Positions 1 through 9,823 of a DNA stretch of 41,351 nucleotides are shown one piece after another. The position numbers were made by a program, and so were the translations under genes. The notes beneath the pieces were generated by a model that was not told the origin of the DNA, ran no database searches, and was given only the letters and a program-made list of their open reading frames with translations. This stretch comes from Zelonia costaricensis (Eukaryota; Euglenozoa; Kinetoplastea; Trypanosomatida; Trypanosomatidae). How positions within the stretch are numbered: the stretch's first letter is position 1; the number at the start of each line of letters is the position of its first letter. The stretch spans positions 1 through 41,351 of the forward strand of contig JASAOO010003323.1 in NCBI GenBank assembly GCA_030849075.1. Reading direction: 5' to 3'.

Positions 1-2024
1 GGCGCCTCTTGAGCGGGCTGGTTGTCTGCCATATCTTCCTGCGTCACGGCGCACCGGTATGAGGGTGTTGACCCAATAATACGGGGAGAGAGTGGGGGAA
101 AAGAGCGTTCGTGCGCGTGTGCGCGGAGAGGACGACAGCGTTCGAGGCAAAAGGAAAGGACAACGAAGGCGTGTGAAGTGAAGGCGTGACCAAGATGAAA
201 GAAGGGGCAAGTGGCGCACACGATCTCTGTGGGGCACGGGGGAAAAACCAGAGGGCCGCAGAGGGTGCCCGGCAGCAGCGTTGGCGGCGCAGAACGACGA
301 CGCCTTTCAGACCTCCACCCCTCCCCTCCCCCTGCCACCTCCTCCATTCACGTTCGACGGTCGCGCCGCGCGTCGTGCCCATCGTTGAGGTGTGCTAGGA
401 GAGCCGCAGCAAGACAAGAGTGGAAGCGCCGCAGGCGGCGTGCGTCCCGGAGTCGAGGGGGCGCGGCACCAACGTGGCGTATGTGCTTTGGACAAAGTAG
501 GAATGCAGCGAACATCAACACCCAAAGACAGTGCAAGGCATCGGATACCACCGATACTCGAGCCACACGCAAACGCTGAGATACGATGCACCCTGGTGAC
601 TAGAGTTTAGCGTGAGACTCGCCCCTCTCAATCGCTTCTCTCCTGCCCACTCGACTTTCAGGCCACGCCATGACGTCAAGGGAGGGCCCAAGGCTTCGGA
701 AAGCCGGTCGGGCGAAAGCGCCTTGCCAGCAGCAACGCAACACGCACAACGGACACACAAATCACCTCAGCTTCAGGGCCGCCACCCACGTGCCGCTCGT
801 GTACCCACCACTCACGGCACTTGTGCGAATGAGAAAGAGGGCAAGGGCAGGCGCTGCAGCAGCGCCAGAGCCAAAAAAAAAGTCAAATGATCGGAACACT
901 GCAACGCAGGAACGCGACGGTGCGCCGCCTCATTTGACCAAAGCATCAGCCTCATCTTAGCATCCAACAACAACGCACAAGAACACAAAAAAGGGTTGGA
1001 GGGAAGAGCAAAAACAGGCACGAGGCGCCACACACCGGACACACGAGTGCGTGCACGCCCTCGCCTCCCCCCCTTCTGTCCAACATCTTCGAGCCCTTCC
1101 ACCGCGCAGGGCAAGGAAAAAGAGGCAAAATGAAAGGATCAGAGGTGCAGAGGTGCGAAACAGCAAAGCACTTTTGAGGATTTACACGCACACACACACA
1201 CACACACACACGTGGCACGCTCAATGACGCGCGCGTGCACGGAGAAAGCGGTGGGTGCCTGAAGACCACCGCAGTCTTGGCACGTTGCCGAAACCCGCCC
1301 CTCGCTCATCACTCCCCCCCCACCCCTCCACTCTGGCGCACCCGGCTCCCCCAGCAGAAGGAAGCGCCGAGGGGAGAACGGGGAAGGGAAAGAGGGGGGG
1401 GGGCGATGGCGGATTGAATGACAGGGCGGAGGCCCCCTCGTGCACGAGCAGCACGCCAGGGCAGAGAAACAGGCGTAAACGAAACGGCGGCGGACACGCA
1501 CGAAGTGGGGAAAAGGAAAAGAGGTTGGCCCAGTACCGATAGCCATTTTTTTTTGGTGGTCATTGTGGTATGCCGTGACCTGCAAGCCAACATCTCCCGT
1601 CCCTCTTGCGCTTCGCGTTCTCGAACATGGGGTGGCGGCGGCGTCCACACGGCGCGCTTGTTCGAACAATTCTGCCTTGTCCCGCAGCAGCGCCGCCGCA
1701 GCGTCACTCGCTCTGCTCGATGACAGGGCTGGCCGCGAACACGAGGACGGCGCTGAGAAGGGGGGTGGAAGCGTCAGACGGAGACCTGCACGGGGCCGTG
1801 ACACACCAAGGCAGACGGGTACGGAGAGCAGTGCGAGAGAAATCGAAAACGCAAAACGAAGCGGGGAAGAAACTGAGCGGGAAGGAGCTGGAGAAAGGAG
1901 GCACGTGGGTGGACAAGGACGCGGCGGCTCTTGCGGTGCTGCCGGTGTCGAGTGAAGGGGAGGTGGTGGGAGGGGTGGAAAGGGATGGCCGTGCGCCCTC
2001 AAGGGGCATGACTTATGCGGCGTG
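1..2024. other. Spacer downstream of PEX13, no gene seen
   Basis: This 2 kb stretch would be the 3' UTR and intergenic region following PEX13 in the direction of transcription. It holds a CA dinucleotide run near 1189-1211, G-rich stretches around 1310-1410 (pyrimidine-rich on the transcribed strand) and a T8 run near 1546-1553. Open frames on both strands are low-complexity (Pro/Ser/Arg-rich) and resemble no known family. The next gene of the unit presumably lies beyond the left edge. Confidence 0.6.
1187..1211. repeat. CA/TG microsatellite
   Basis: About a dozen uninterrupted CA dinucleotides on the plus strand in the spacer downstream of PEX13. Such runs are common in trypanosomatid UTRs and intergenic DNA. 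Confidence 0.9.
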
Positions 2025-3371
2025 CTATAGCTTTGTGGCGCGCTCAGCGAGGCGCAGGAAGTTGCTCGGCACGAGCCCGCGACGGCCGGTGGAGGCGTAG
2101 TTGCCCCGCTCCACCGCCATGGCCTCGCACCAGCTGCCCTCCGCGAAGTCCTCGACGACGAACTCGTCACCCGCCTTGAAGCTCAAGCACGAGCCGTCCG
2201 CCTGCGAGGCCTCGTAATCGTACAGCGCGTAGTAGACGCGCCGCACACCGCTGCCGCCGCTCGGCTGTGACCCCTGCGGCACTCCGCGGACGCCGTTCGC
2301 GCTGTACCCCTGCCCCCACGCCTCCGACATCGTCTCGTCCTCGACGGCGCGGTCGTCGTCTGAGAGCCGCGACTCCGACTCGGTGGTGCGGATGCTCACC
2401 TCGTACTCGTCCTGGCTGATGACGTTGCCGTAGGCATCTTCGGTCGGGCCGGCGATGCGACGCCGGCGCTGCGGCGGCTTGGCGCGCTGCCGGGCGGCGA
2501 TGCTGTAGGCCACTTCACCGAGAATGAAGATGGCGATGCAGAGCAGCCACGTCCGCCACTTGCTCGGTCCCTGCGCGGCGGCTGCGGCCACCTGCTGCGC
2601 CCCGGACGCCGCCGCGGCCCCCGCGACCGCCGGCTGCCCTCTCGCCGCCGCAGCAGCGGCGTTTTCGTAGACGCCTGGGAGGCCCATGCCCATGCCTGGC
2701 ATCCGCTCCTGCGCATTGGAAAAGGCGCGGACCGCCTTCATGCTGTAGTACGTGCCGAAGCACACCCCAAAGAGCTCCATGGCGGAGCGCAGTCCCTGCA
2801 CCAGCACGTTGGTGAGATGCCCAGCAATCTCCATCCGCGCCTGCAGCCGCGCCTGTCGGTGCTGCTCTCGCTGCTGGCGGATGAGCTGGCGCTCCTTCTT
2901 GTGCTCGGCCTGTATGCGGCGGCTGCGCTCCTCCGGCGACTCGTTCAGCGGCGGCAGCGGCGCGCCGTGCTGGTTGATGGGCGAGGCGAGCTGGTTCGCC
3001 TGGTCCGGCTGCTGCAAGTTGAGTGGAGACTGCATGTTGTTGTTGTTCTGCGCGCCGTCGCCGTTGTTCGTCGAACTGCCGAAGCCGCCAATGCCGTTGT
3101 TTGCGCTGGAGCCAAGCTGATTTGTGCGGCCAAAGCCGCCGAGTCCGCCATTCATGCCGTACGACGAGCTGCCCATGCCGAGCCCGCCGCCATACATACC
3201 ACCGCTGCCGTACATGCTGCTGCCACCATACATGCCTCCGCCCATGCCGCCGAGTCCGCCGCCGTACATGCTGCTGCCCATGCCGAGCCCACCGCCGTAC
3301 ATGCTACTACCATACATGCCGCCCATGCCTCCCATGCCGCCTAGGCCACCACCATACATGCCACCGAACAT
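2025..3371 (-). CDS. PEX13: Peroxin 13, glycosomal import docking protein (PEX13.1 type)
   Basis: The 448-residue product is a peroxin-13-like membrane protein of glycosomes, where PEX13 helps dock cargo receptors. Residues 1-80 are a Gly/Met/Tyr-rich repeat (MYGGG, GLGMGSS units), followed by an Asn/Gln-rich stretch at 85-135 and a charged segment at about 145-180. Hydrophobic segments lie near 184-205 and 273-291. A C-terminal SH3 domain spans about 380-441, with ALYDYEA at 382-388 and LVPSNFL at 433-439. The last three residues, TKL, form a PTS1-like tripeptide, which I recall as a feature of trypanosomatid PEX13.1. I start at the ATG at 3371, because the open frame runs further upstream only through a TTG codon. 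Family assignment is strong. The exact membrane topology is inferred. Confidence 0.92.
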   Translation of the reverse strand: MFGGMYGGGLGGMGGMGGMYGSSMYGGGLGMGSSMYGGGLGGMGGGMYGGSSMYGSGGMYGGGLGMGSSSYGMNGGLGGFGRTNQLGSSANNGIGGFGSSTNNGDGAQNNNNMQSPLNLQQPDQANQLASPINQHGAPLPPLNESPEERSRRIQAEHKKERQLIRQQREQHRQARLQARMEIAGHLTNVLVQGLRSAMELFGVCFGTYYSMKAVRAFSNAQERMPGMGMGLPGVYENAAAAAARGQPAVAGAAAASGAQQVAAAAAQGPSKWRTWLLCIAIFILGEVAYSIAARQRAKPPQRRRRIAGPTEDAYGNVISQDEYEVSIRTTESESRLSDDDRAVEDETMSEAWGQGYSANGVRGVPQGSQPSGGSGVRRVYYALYDYEASQADGSCLSFKAGDEFVVEDFAEGSWCEAMAVERGNYASTGRRGLVPSNFLRLAERATKL

Positions 3372-5058
3372 GGCGCAGAGAGGCAACGAGAGGTACGAGG
3401 TCTAAAGGGCTTTAAGATTAAGCAAGTGACGGGGATGTGCGCCGCGGACGCAAGCGCGCAAGAGAAAGAGTGCACCAACCGTCTGCTGAAGCGCGATCTG
3501 GGCAAAGTTCCGCAAGCTGAACGGTGTGTGAGAGGGGGGGAGGAGAGCAGCAGCGGGTGTTGGTCGCGTGAGGGTAAGCTGTGGGTGTGGAGATGGTAAA
3601 GTAGGAGAAGGGGGGCGAAGGAGATGCGGGGACGGAAGAAGTGGGAGCGTGGTGGAAGCGAGCAACCATCGTGAGCAGGCGAGCGCTTACTGAGCTGTGG
3701 GAGTGTGGGGAGGGGGAGCGGGGCTTGAGGGCGCACGCAGCTCCGCGTGGCCTCACGGCAGACACGGCGCGCTCGATAAAAGTCGTCGAGCGTTGCCGTT
3801 TGGTGTTGCAGTGGCCCGTCTGGCGCAGCCTCCACCTTCACGTTTCTCGTCTCTGATGCTGCTCCTCTTCGCATGCTGTCGACTTCTCTGAAGGTGGGTG
3901 TGGGAAGACCGCCACCGCTTGCGCCCAGCCTGAGGCGCCCGCCATACACGCACACACACCTGCACCTACACAACCCAGGACACTTCACCGCCATCAGGGA
4001 CCGTTTCTGCGCCGCCGGAGGCGTTCGCAGTGTCCCAGTCGCCCCGACGCAACGCGATGAGCACACGCGGCTGCGTCGTTTTTTTTTGTTTACTTCTCAT
4101 CAACAGTTTGTTCTTTGTGTACGCGGCAACGGGCAAACATGCACAAGTCGCCGGGGAGGACGGACACGTGAGCGGCATTCCAGGAGACGAAAGGGAGAGG
4201 AGAAACGAAGACGAGACAGGAGGAAGAGAACAGCAAGGGACAGGGAGGGCGTGAACACGGCGGCGCCTCTATGTCGGCGGCCGAACATGGGGCAATGGGG
4301 GGGTGGGGGGGGGGGGGGGCTGTAGAAAAGAAAAAGAACGTCACGCCGGCAGCACCGTGGAGAAAGGGAGGGAGGGAGGGNGAAAAGAAAAAGAACGTCA
4401 CGCCGGCACCACCGTGGAGAAAGGGAGGGAGGGAGGGGCGAGGGGGGGGGGGGCTGCGAGGCCAACGGCCGTGACGCGGAGCGAGGCGCGTCTGGGCGCC
4501 GCTCGCGGAAGAGACGAAGAGAATCGGGGAAAAAGAAACAAAGGGGGAGAGGGGCCGGGGGGCGGCGCCAAAGGGCTGCGAGCCCCGCCCCATGTACGCA
4601 CCCACACAGACAAACACACAAAGACACGTGCCGGCACAAGCGTGTATTCTAACTTACATCCGATGCGTCCCCTGACCGCGTTCGGCCTCCCCCCCTCCCT
4701 CCCCCCTCCGCACTCCCGCGTGCAAATCGAGATGGCGGAGGCGAAGAGGAGAAGGGGGACAGACGAGCAGGCGCCTGGCCGCGACGCAGGTGGAAGAGAA
4801 GAGGCGCGCAAGCCAGCCTCGGCTGGCAAAAACGCGGCACTGCAGACAAGCTGTCCACAGACGCCAAGTGGCACGCCGGACGACTTGGCAGCCAACTCGG
4901 GGCAATTACACAACAACAGAGCAGCGAGACAAGCACCATTAGAAGGGCTGCGCAGCGAGACGCGCACTTTTTACAAGGCGTAATGGCAGAGGAGAGGTGG
5001 ATGGCCGGCAAGGAGAGAAGCAGGAGGTCGCCCACACGTAGCAAGGGAAGGGGGCGAC
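3372..5058. other. Spacer between J-domain gene and PEX13
   Basis: No credible gene. It contains the PEX13 5' UTR and splice signals: plus-strand purine runs at 3530-3560 and 3600-3660 are pyrimidine tracts on the transcribed strand, with possible AG acceptors at 3483-3484, 3410-3411 and 3402-3403. It also holds a T-rich plus-strand patch at 4078-4110, long G runs at 4298-4320 and 4440-4455, and the duplicated segment around an ambiguous base at 4381. Confidence 0.6.
4325..4438. repeat. 56-bp direct duplication flanking a single N
   Basis: Positions 4325-4380 and 4382-4437 are near-identical direct copies. They differ at one visible base (GCAGCACC versus GCACCACC), and a single N sits exactly between them at 4381. 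Each copy ends in a GGGA tandem run. The arrangement looks like two contig ends that overlap and were joined without merging, although a true tandem duplication cannot be excluded. Confidence 0.9.
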
Positions 5059-6378
5059 TCACAGCTTCCACTCATCGAGGTTGATGGTCTGGCCGGCGCT
5101 CTTGGCGGCCCGTAGCGCCTCTAGCTTTGCCTTCATCTCTGCCTCGATGCGGTCCGTCTCCTTCCGCATTGCCGAGACCTCCTCCTCGTGCTTCCGCCGC
5201 TCCGACATCATCTGAGCAATAACGCGCTTCCGCTGCTCGCCGAGCTCTGCCGTTGTGCGCGTGCGCTCCTGCTCTGCTGCCGCGGCATCGCGCTGGCGCT
5301 GCTGCTCCCGTGTCCGCTCCTCGGCAAGTGCACGCTCCTCCTCCATCCGCTTGCGGTGCTCCTCGCGCAGCCGCTCCTCGGCCCGCACTCGCTCGCTCGC
5401 CTCACGGAGGACCTGTTGCTCCTGCGCCTCGCGGACCTTCTCGTCCGCACGCCGCACCGCCTCGGCCAGCTCCTGCTCGCGCTGGCGGTGCGCCAGATCA
5501 CGGGTGAAGCGGTTCTCTGCGGCGACGTTGGTGGCCTCGGCGCGCTCCTCAGCGAGGCGGCGGCGCTCCTCAGCCAGCTCGCGCTTCTGCGAGGCGAGGT
5601 CGCGCAGGTGCCGTTCAACGTCCGCCTGCTGCTCGCGCTGCACCTCCGCGTACGCCTCCATGCGGGCGCGCTGCTCCGCTGCCTTCTGCTCCTTTGCCTC
5701 CGTCTCGCGCTCACGCCGCAGCATCTCACGCTCACGCTCGCGCTCCGCCTTGGCCTGCCGCATCTCCTCCTCCCGCTCCTCCTCGCGCCGGCGCTGCATC
5801 TCACGCCACTCCTCGGCCCTCCGCTGCTCCTCGCGCTCCAGGTTTTTGGCGTACTCGGCCTTGGCCTTCGTCACCTCCTCGGCGCGCCGCAGCTCCTCCT
5901 GCTTCTTGCGGAACCACTCCGCAAACGTGCCCTCCGACGTGGCGCCGCGAAAGCCGGCGTTAGCGGCCCCGGCGTTGGCGGCCCCGGCACCCGCGAAAGG
6001 GTTTTTCTTGTACTGCTCGTAGGCGTCCTTGAAAAGCTGCTCGTCTGTCGCGTAACGCGGCTTGCGGGAGGCGCCGGTGTCGGCGCCGAAGGAGGACGCC
6101 GGATACGCGGCTGGTGACGGCGACGCAGGCGCCGCGGGGCGGTACGGCCGCGAGCCAAAGCCGCGCTCGTTCCGCGTCAGCTCCCGGTCGTAGGCGGAGC
6201 GCTTGCTCGGATCATTGAGCGTCTGGTACGCATTCACGACTAGCTTGAAAATTGCCTCCCCGTTGGGGTTCTTGTCGGGGTGCAGCTGTAGCGCCTTGAG
6301 CTTGTACGCCTGGCGAATCGCATCCTTGTTTGCTGTGCGTGAGATGCCTAAGATGGTATAGTGGTCTTGCTTATCCAT
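5059..6378 (-). CDS. J-domain (Hsp40) protein with long coiled coil
   Basis: The 439-residue product starts with a canonical J domain at about 6-65: YTILGIS, a basic helix II, HPD at 33-35, and a helix III ending in SAYDREL. This part should stimulate an Hsp70 ATPase. A Pro/Ala/Ser-rich linker follows, with a duplicated AANAG element near 130-140. Residues from about 155 to 425 form a nearly continuous, highly charged coiled coil rich in Arg, Glu and Ala. There is no Gly/Phe region or zinc finger, so it is a class C (type III) J protein. No signal peptide or membrane segment is visible. The coiled coil suggests dimerisation or a structural/cytoskeletal location, which is inference. A second, degenerate J-like gene lies immediately upstream in the unit. 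Confidence 0.88.
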   Translation of the reverse strand: MDKQDHYTILGISRTANKDAIRQAYKLKALQLHPDKNPNGEAIFKLVVNAYQTLNDPSKRSAYDRELTRNERGFGSRPYRPAAPASPSPAAYPASSFGADTGASRKPRYATDEQLFKDAYEQYKKNPFAGAGAANAGAANAGFRGATSEGTFAEWFRKKQEELRRAEEVTKAKAEYAKNLEREEQRRAEEWREMQRRREEEREEEMRQAKAEREREREMLRRERETEAKEQKAAEQRARMEAYAEVQREQQADVERHLRDLASQKRELAEERRRLAEERAEATNVAAENRFTRDLAHRQREQELAEAVRRADEKVREAQEQQVLREASERVRAEERLREEHRKRMEEERALAEERTREQQRQRDAAAAEQERTRTTAELGEQRKRVIAQMMSERRKHEEEVSAMRKETDRIEAEMKAKLEALRAAKSAGQTINLDEWKL

Positions 6379-6411
6379 GGCTCAGTGCGCCGACTCGCAT
6401 TCCCCGCGTGA

Positions 6412-6459
6412 CTGGAGAATGGGAGAAGGGGGGTGCGAGAGAGGTGCAGCGACGGAGTG
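6412..6459 (-). promoter_or_regulatory. Predicted trans-splice acceptor of the J-domain gene
   Basis: The transcribed strand is pyrimidine-rich at about 6414-6446 and contains no AG until 6412-6413. Splicing there would give a 5' UTR of about 33 nt before the ATG at 6378. This is prediction from the first-AG rule only. Confidence 0.5.
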
Positions 6460-6552
6460 CTGGCAAAAGAAGCGGATGTGTTCGTCACGCTCAAGTGCTG
6501 CAGGCAGTGGTCAGACCAGCGCGCACACGGATGAGTGTGGGGAGAAGTGAGG

Positions 6553-6599
6553 GTGTGTGTATGCATGTATGTATGTGTGTGTGTGTATGTGTGTTTGTG
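6553..6599. repeat. Imperfect TG/TATG microsatellite
   Basis: A TG-rich run interrupted by TATG units on the plus strand, upstream of the J-domain gene. Confidence 0.8.
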
Positions 6600-7070
6600 A
6601 AGGGTGGCGAAGGGACGCAGATAGCGAGGGGGGAGGCGGGGACGTCAGGAGTGCACAAAGACGGCAGTAAGCACGCCTTAAGGCAGGGCAGAAGCGCCGG
6701 CAATGCGCCACTTCGCGGGGGGGTGTGGATTGCGAGGAAAGCAAGTCGGCTCGCACGAGACGAGTCGTCGGGTGCGCGTGCGGTGCGCGTGGCACCCGCT
6801 GCTCCCTCCTTGACCCCACATCCTCAACCATCTAAAAGGAGGCGGAAGTGCGTATGACGGCCGCGTGCGACAGGGAGAAAAACCGAAGCCGGCGAACCAA
6901 AGAGCCCAGGCAAGCACACATGCACTCACAAACAACTACACACACACACACGCACGCGCACCCCACGGCACGCTTGATGGAAGAGAAAGCCAGTCCGCTG
7001 CCTGTTGCGCAAGCGAGAGAGAGTGGCAAGGCGTGACTTGGGGAAGAGTGAAGCGTGTCGGAGTTGTGTC

Positions 7071-8255
7071 CTACGACTTGGGGGCGGCGTTCTGCCGCTC
7101 CTCTTCCTCGTGCTCCTCCTGCAGGTCTAGCTCGTCCAGCAGGCGCTGCGAGTCCTGCAGAGCCTGGGGCAGGCGGGAGAGCACAAACAGCACCACGCAC
7201 CCAAGCACAATCGTCTCGCCCCAGACCCCGATGTACTCGTGCAGGAACTCGAGCCACATGATGATGATGCGGTACTTGAAGGTGCCCAGTGCCATTTCCT
7301 GCCCCCAGCCGCCGTGACGAGCGCTAATGTGCCGCATCTGCTCTGGCGGCTTGGCGCCGTAAAGTAGGTAGTACTTGCGGGCCTCGGGGTTCTCAATGAT
7401 CTCGTACGCGTCCTTAAGCTCCTCGAGCGCCATGTTGCGGTCCTCCTCGTCCTCCTCCGCCTCCAGGATCTGCTTACGCTTCTCCTCGTACTTCTTCCTC
7501 AGCTGGGCTGGTGTGGTGGAGCGGGCAGACTTCGTGTCCTTCGCGTCGAGCAGCACCCCGAACAACTCCCGGTCAACCTGTGACGTGAGCTTGTTGTAGG
7601 CAAGCTCCACCTGCTTGTTCTCCGCCTCGCACGTGCGTCCGCAGTGGACGAGCTGGCCGTGCTTCTCCTGGTGGTCGTGAAAGGCCTTTTTGATCTGCTG
7701 CCGCACCTGGTAGTTCTCGCGGCGCCGAGCCTTGTCGGGGTCGGCCGCCGCACGCTTGGCCGCGTCGTCTTTGCTGCGGCCAGCGCCACTGCCAGACGCG
7801 TTTGCCGCGGCAGCGGAGAGGTTGAGGCGGCCATCCACGCCGAGGGTGTGGTAGTAGCTCTCCAGCTCCTCCGCGTCGGACGCTCGGGCGGGGTTGAGAA
7901 CCTCGCCAAAGCCCTTATCAGTCTCCACCTGCGGCACCTCGAGGTTGTACTCGACGTCGTACTTGGACAAACTGAGGAAGAGCACGGCGCCGAGGACGAG
8001 GAGGCCGAAGAAGTAGCGGAAGCACTTGCCCGAGTCCTCGTGGCGCTCCACCAGCTCGTTCCACTCCGCCTGTGTGATGATGCCGCGGTTGGGGTCGCGG
8101 TTGCGGTTGTTGCTGCCTCCGTAGGGGTTCCCCATGTTTCGCATGACCGCCTGGCGCGCGAGAAGGTCCTGCTGCGCGCGGGCGGCGCTCTCCTCGAGCT
8201 TGGCGCGGCGGTTCAGCGCTTGCTGCTGCCGCACCTGCGCCATGGTTGGCTTCAT
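7071..8255 (-). CDS. Membrane protein with two degenerate, HPD-less J-like segments
   Basis: The 394-residue product has a basic, Gln/Arg-rich N-terminus, a membrane segment at about 80-97 (FFGLLVLGAVLFLSL) and a second hydrophobic region at about 327-361 near the C-terminus. Two stretches resemble J domains. In the first, YYHTLGVD at 134-141 is followed by a roughly 40-residue Ala/Ser/Lys insert, a basic helix at 184-200 and a helix III-like QVELAYNKL at 215-223. The second runs over about 247-300, with AYEIIENPEARKYYLLYG at 283-300. Neither contains HPD, so Hsp70 stimulation is doubtful. I start at the ATG at 8255, because the frame opens further only via GTG; an ATG at 8243 is also possible. 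An ER or other endomembrane location is inferred from the hydrophobic segments. Confidence 0.78.
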   Translation of the reverse strand: MKPTMAQVRQQQALNRRAKLEESAARAQQDLLARQAVMRNMGNPYGGSNNRNRDPNRGIITQAEWNELVERHEDSGKCFRYFFGLLVLGAVLFLSLSKYDVEYNLEVPQVETDKGFGEVLNPARASDAEELESYYHTLGVDGRLNLSAAAANASGSGAGRSKDDAAKRAAADPDKARRRENYQVRQQIKKAFHDHQEKHGQLVHCGRTCEAENKQVELAYNKLTSQVDRELFGVLLDAKDTKSARSTTPAQLRKKYEEKRKQILEAEEDEEDRNMALEELKDAYEIIENPEARKYYLLYGAKPPEQMRHISARHGGWGQEMALGTFKYRIIIMWLEFLHEYIGVWGETIVLGCVVLFVLSRLPQALQDSQRLLDELDLQEEHEEEERQNAAPKS

Positions 8256-9823
8256 GGTGGCGGGTCGCGCGCGACTCACGAGCTGTGGCGCACCTGCGTG
8301 TTTGCTTTACAACGTGTGCGGTGCGGAGCGAGAGGGTCACTGGAGGAGCGCTGACGGCGGCGGATTTGAGGTGCGTGTGCGTGTGAAAGTGAGGGGAAAG
8401 GAGGAAGGCGTGTCGGTGCCCAATATGAGCGGCGGGTGCAGCACGCGTGCTGTGGGTCACAGTGCCGCTATGTGAGGCAGGAACGTGCCGGCACGGTTGG
8501 TAGCGGTGCCGTAGGATTTTGTTGAGGTGGGGGAGAGGGGAGAGGGGAGAGGGGGGCCGCGAGCCTCGCGCTTTGTTAGTTGCTTGGCCGCCGATGGACT
8601 GTGCACAAGTACCAACCACGCGCGACGACTGCTGTGTTTTCTGAACATCGCAGTGTGTGAAAGAGCGAAGAGGTAGGGGGACGGGGCGATCGGAATGGGA
8701 GAAGATGTAGCAGGCGACGCGCGCTGTCAGCACACAGAGTCGTCCGTGAGAACTGGCGACACGGCAACGACCCCTGACGCGCAGCGCGCACGCTGTGGGG
8801 GGGAGGGGGAGTTCTGCGTGCCGGGTCATGCATAGCGTCTTCCCGCCCCCGCCCCCCCCCAATGCACACTCCGCCCGCTGTGCAAGTCTGCGGTCGACCT
8901 ACCCAGCGCGCAGCATTAACGAGAGGGGGGTGCCGTTCGAGGTGAAAACGCGGGGAGGCGTCAAGAGCAGCGCGGCCAGCAGTGGCACGCCTCTGCGCTC
9001 CTCCCCCGCACCTGTCCTTGATGACGCGAGTCTTTGCTTCAACCGCGATGCACGTGAGGAACCTCGCAAGGGGTTGAGGCGTCCGGCTTCGGCAGGGCGT
9101 GACATGTCCACCCTCACCGCAGCGATTGCCTTTCGCTGGCGCGTCACTTTCCCTTCCGTCTCTCGACGGCTAGGGTTCTGTTTTGCGTGGGTAAGTTGCA
9201 GGCGACGCCGTGACATACGCGCGTGGCCAGTGAGCCGGCACGCGCGACGTGAGCGAGGAAAGAGGGACACCTGTCCATTATGCCGCGGAGTTAGAGGAAA
9301 GGGTGCCCTTCGTCGTTTGCCTTTTCCTGATTAGCGAACAAAACCAAACCAACCACCACTGCACACAGACACGTACACAGAGGTGTACACACGCACCCTC
9401 GCACTGCTGCACGCGTCACCTCTTCAAGCGCAGGAAAAGGGAGAAAGACATGGCGTCACGCCGTCCGGTCGCGGAGAGAGAAGGCGCAAGATAATCAGGT
9501 CGAAGAGGCGGGGCGCGTTCAACAAGGGGAGGGGGGCAGGCATCTCGAAGGAGGATGGATGAGGATAGCGAGGAGGTCGCGTGCAAACACGTTCGCGCCA
9601 CCCAAGGTCGCACAAAAGCCGCAGCTGCGCCGCCGTCGAAGTACGCGCGGCTCCGCGGCGTGTGCTGACCGACCTCGGTGTCGACAATCGCAGCGCCTCT
9701 CCACCTCCTGTCCAGCTTCACGTCTCCCTCCCCCCCCTCGCCACTGCAACTTCACCCACTCGCTCGGTGCGCGGCGTGAGAAGCGCGGTGGGCAACGATG
9801 CGGCGGCCCCACTCGCCACTATC
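8256..9823. other. Spacer between fibrillarin and J-like membrane gene
   Basis: No gene seen. The transcribed-strand pyrimidine tract at about 8384-8412 is followed by an AG at 8351-8352, the likely acceptor for the downstream gene (5' UTR about 95 nt). A GAGAGGGG-type short repeat lies at about 8528-8552, and a plus-strand C run at about 8844-8860. Confidence 0.55.

Larger units (their letters stand above)
6379..7070. other. Spacer between J-like membrane gene and J-domain gene
   Basis: No gene seen. It carries an imperfect TG/TATG run at about 6553-6599 and a CA run at about 6940-6955. Close to the J-domain gene it contains that gene's pyrimidine tract and acceptor. Confidence 0.6.
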
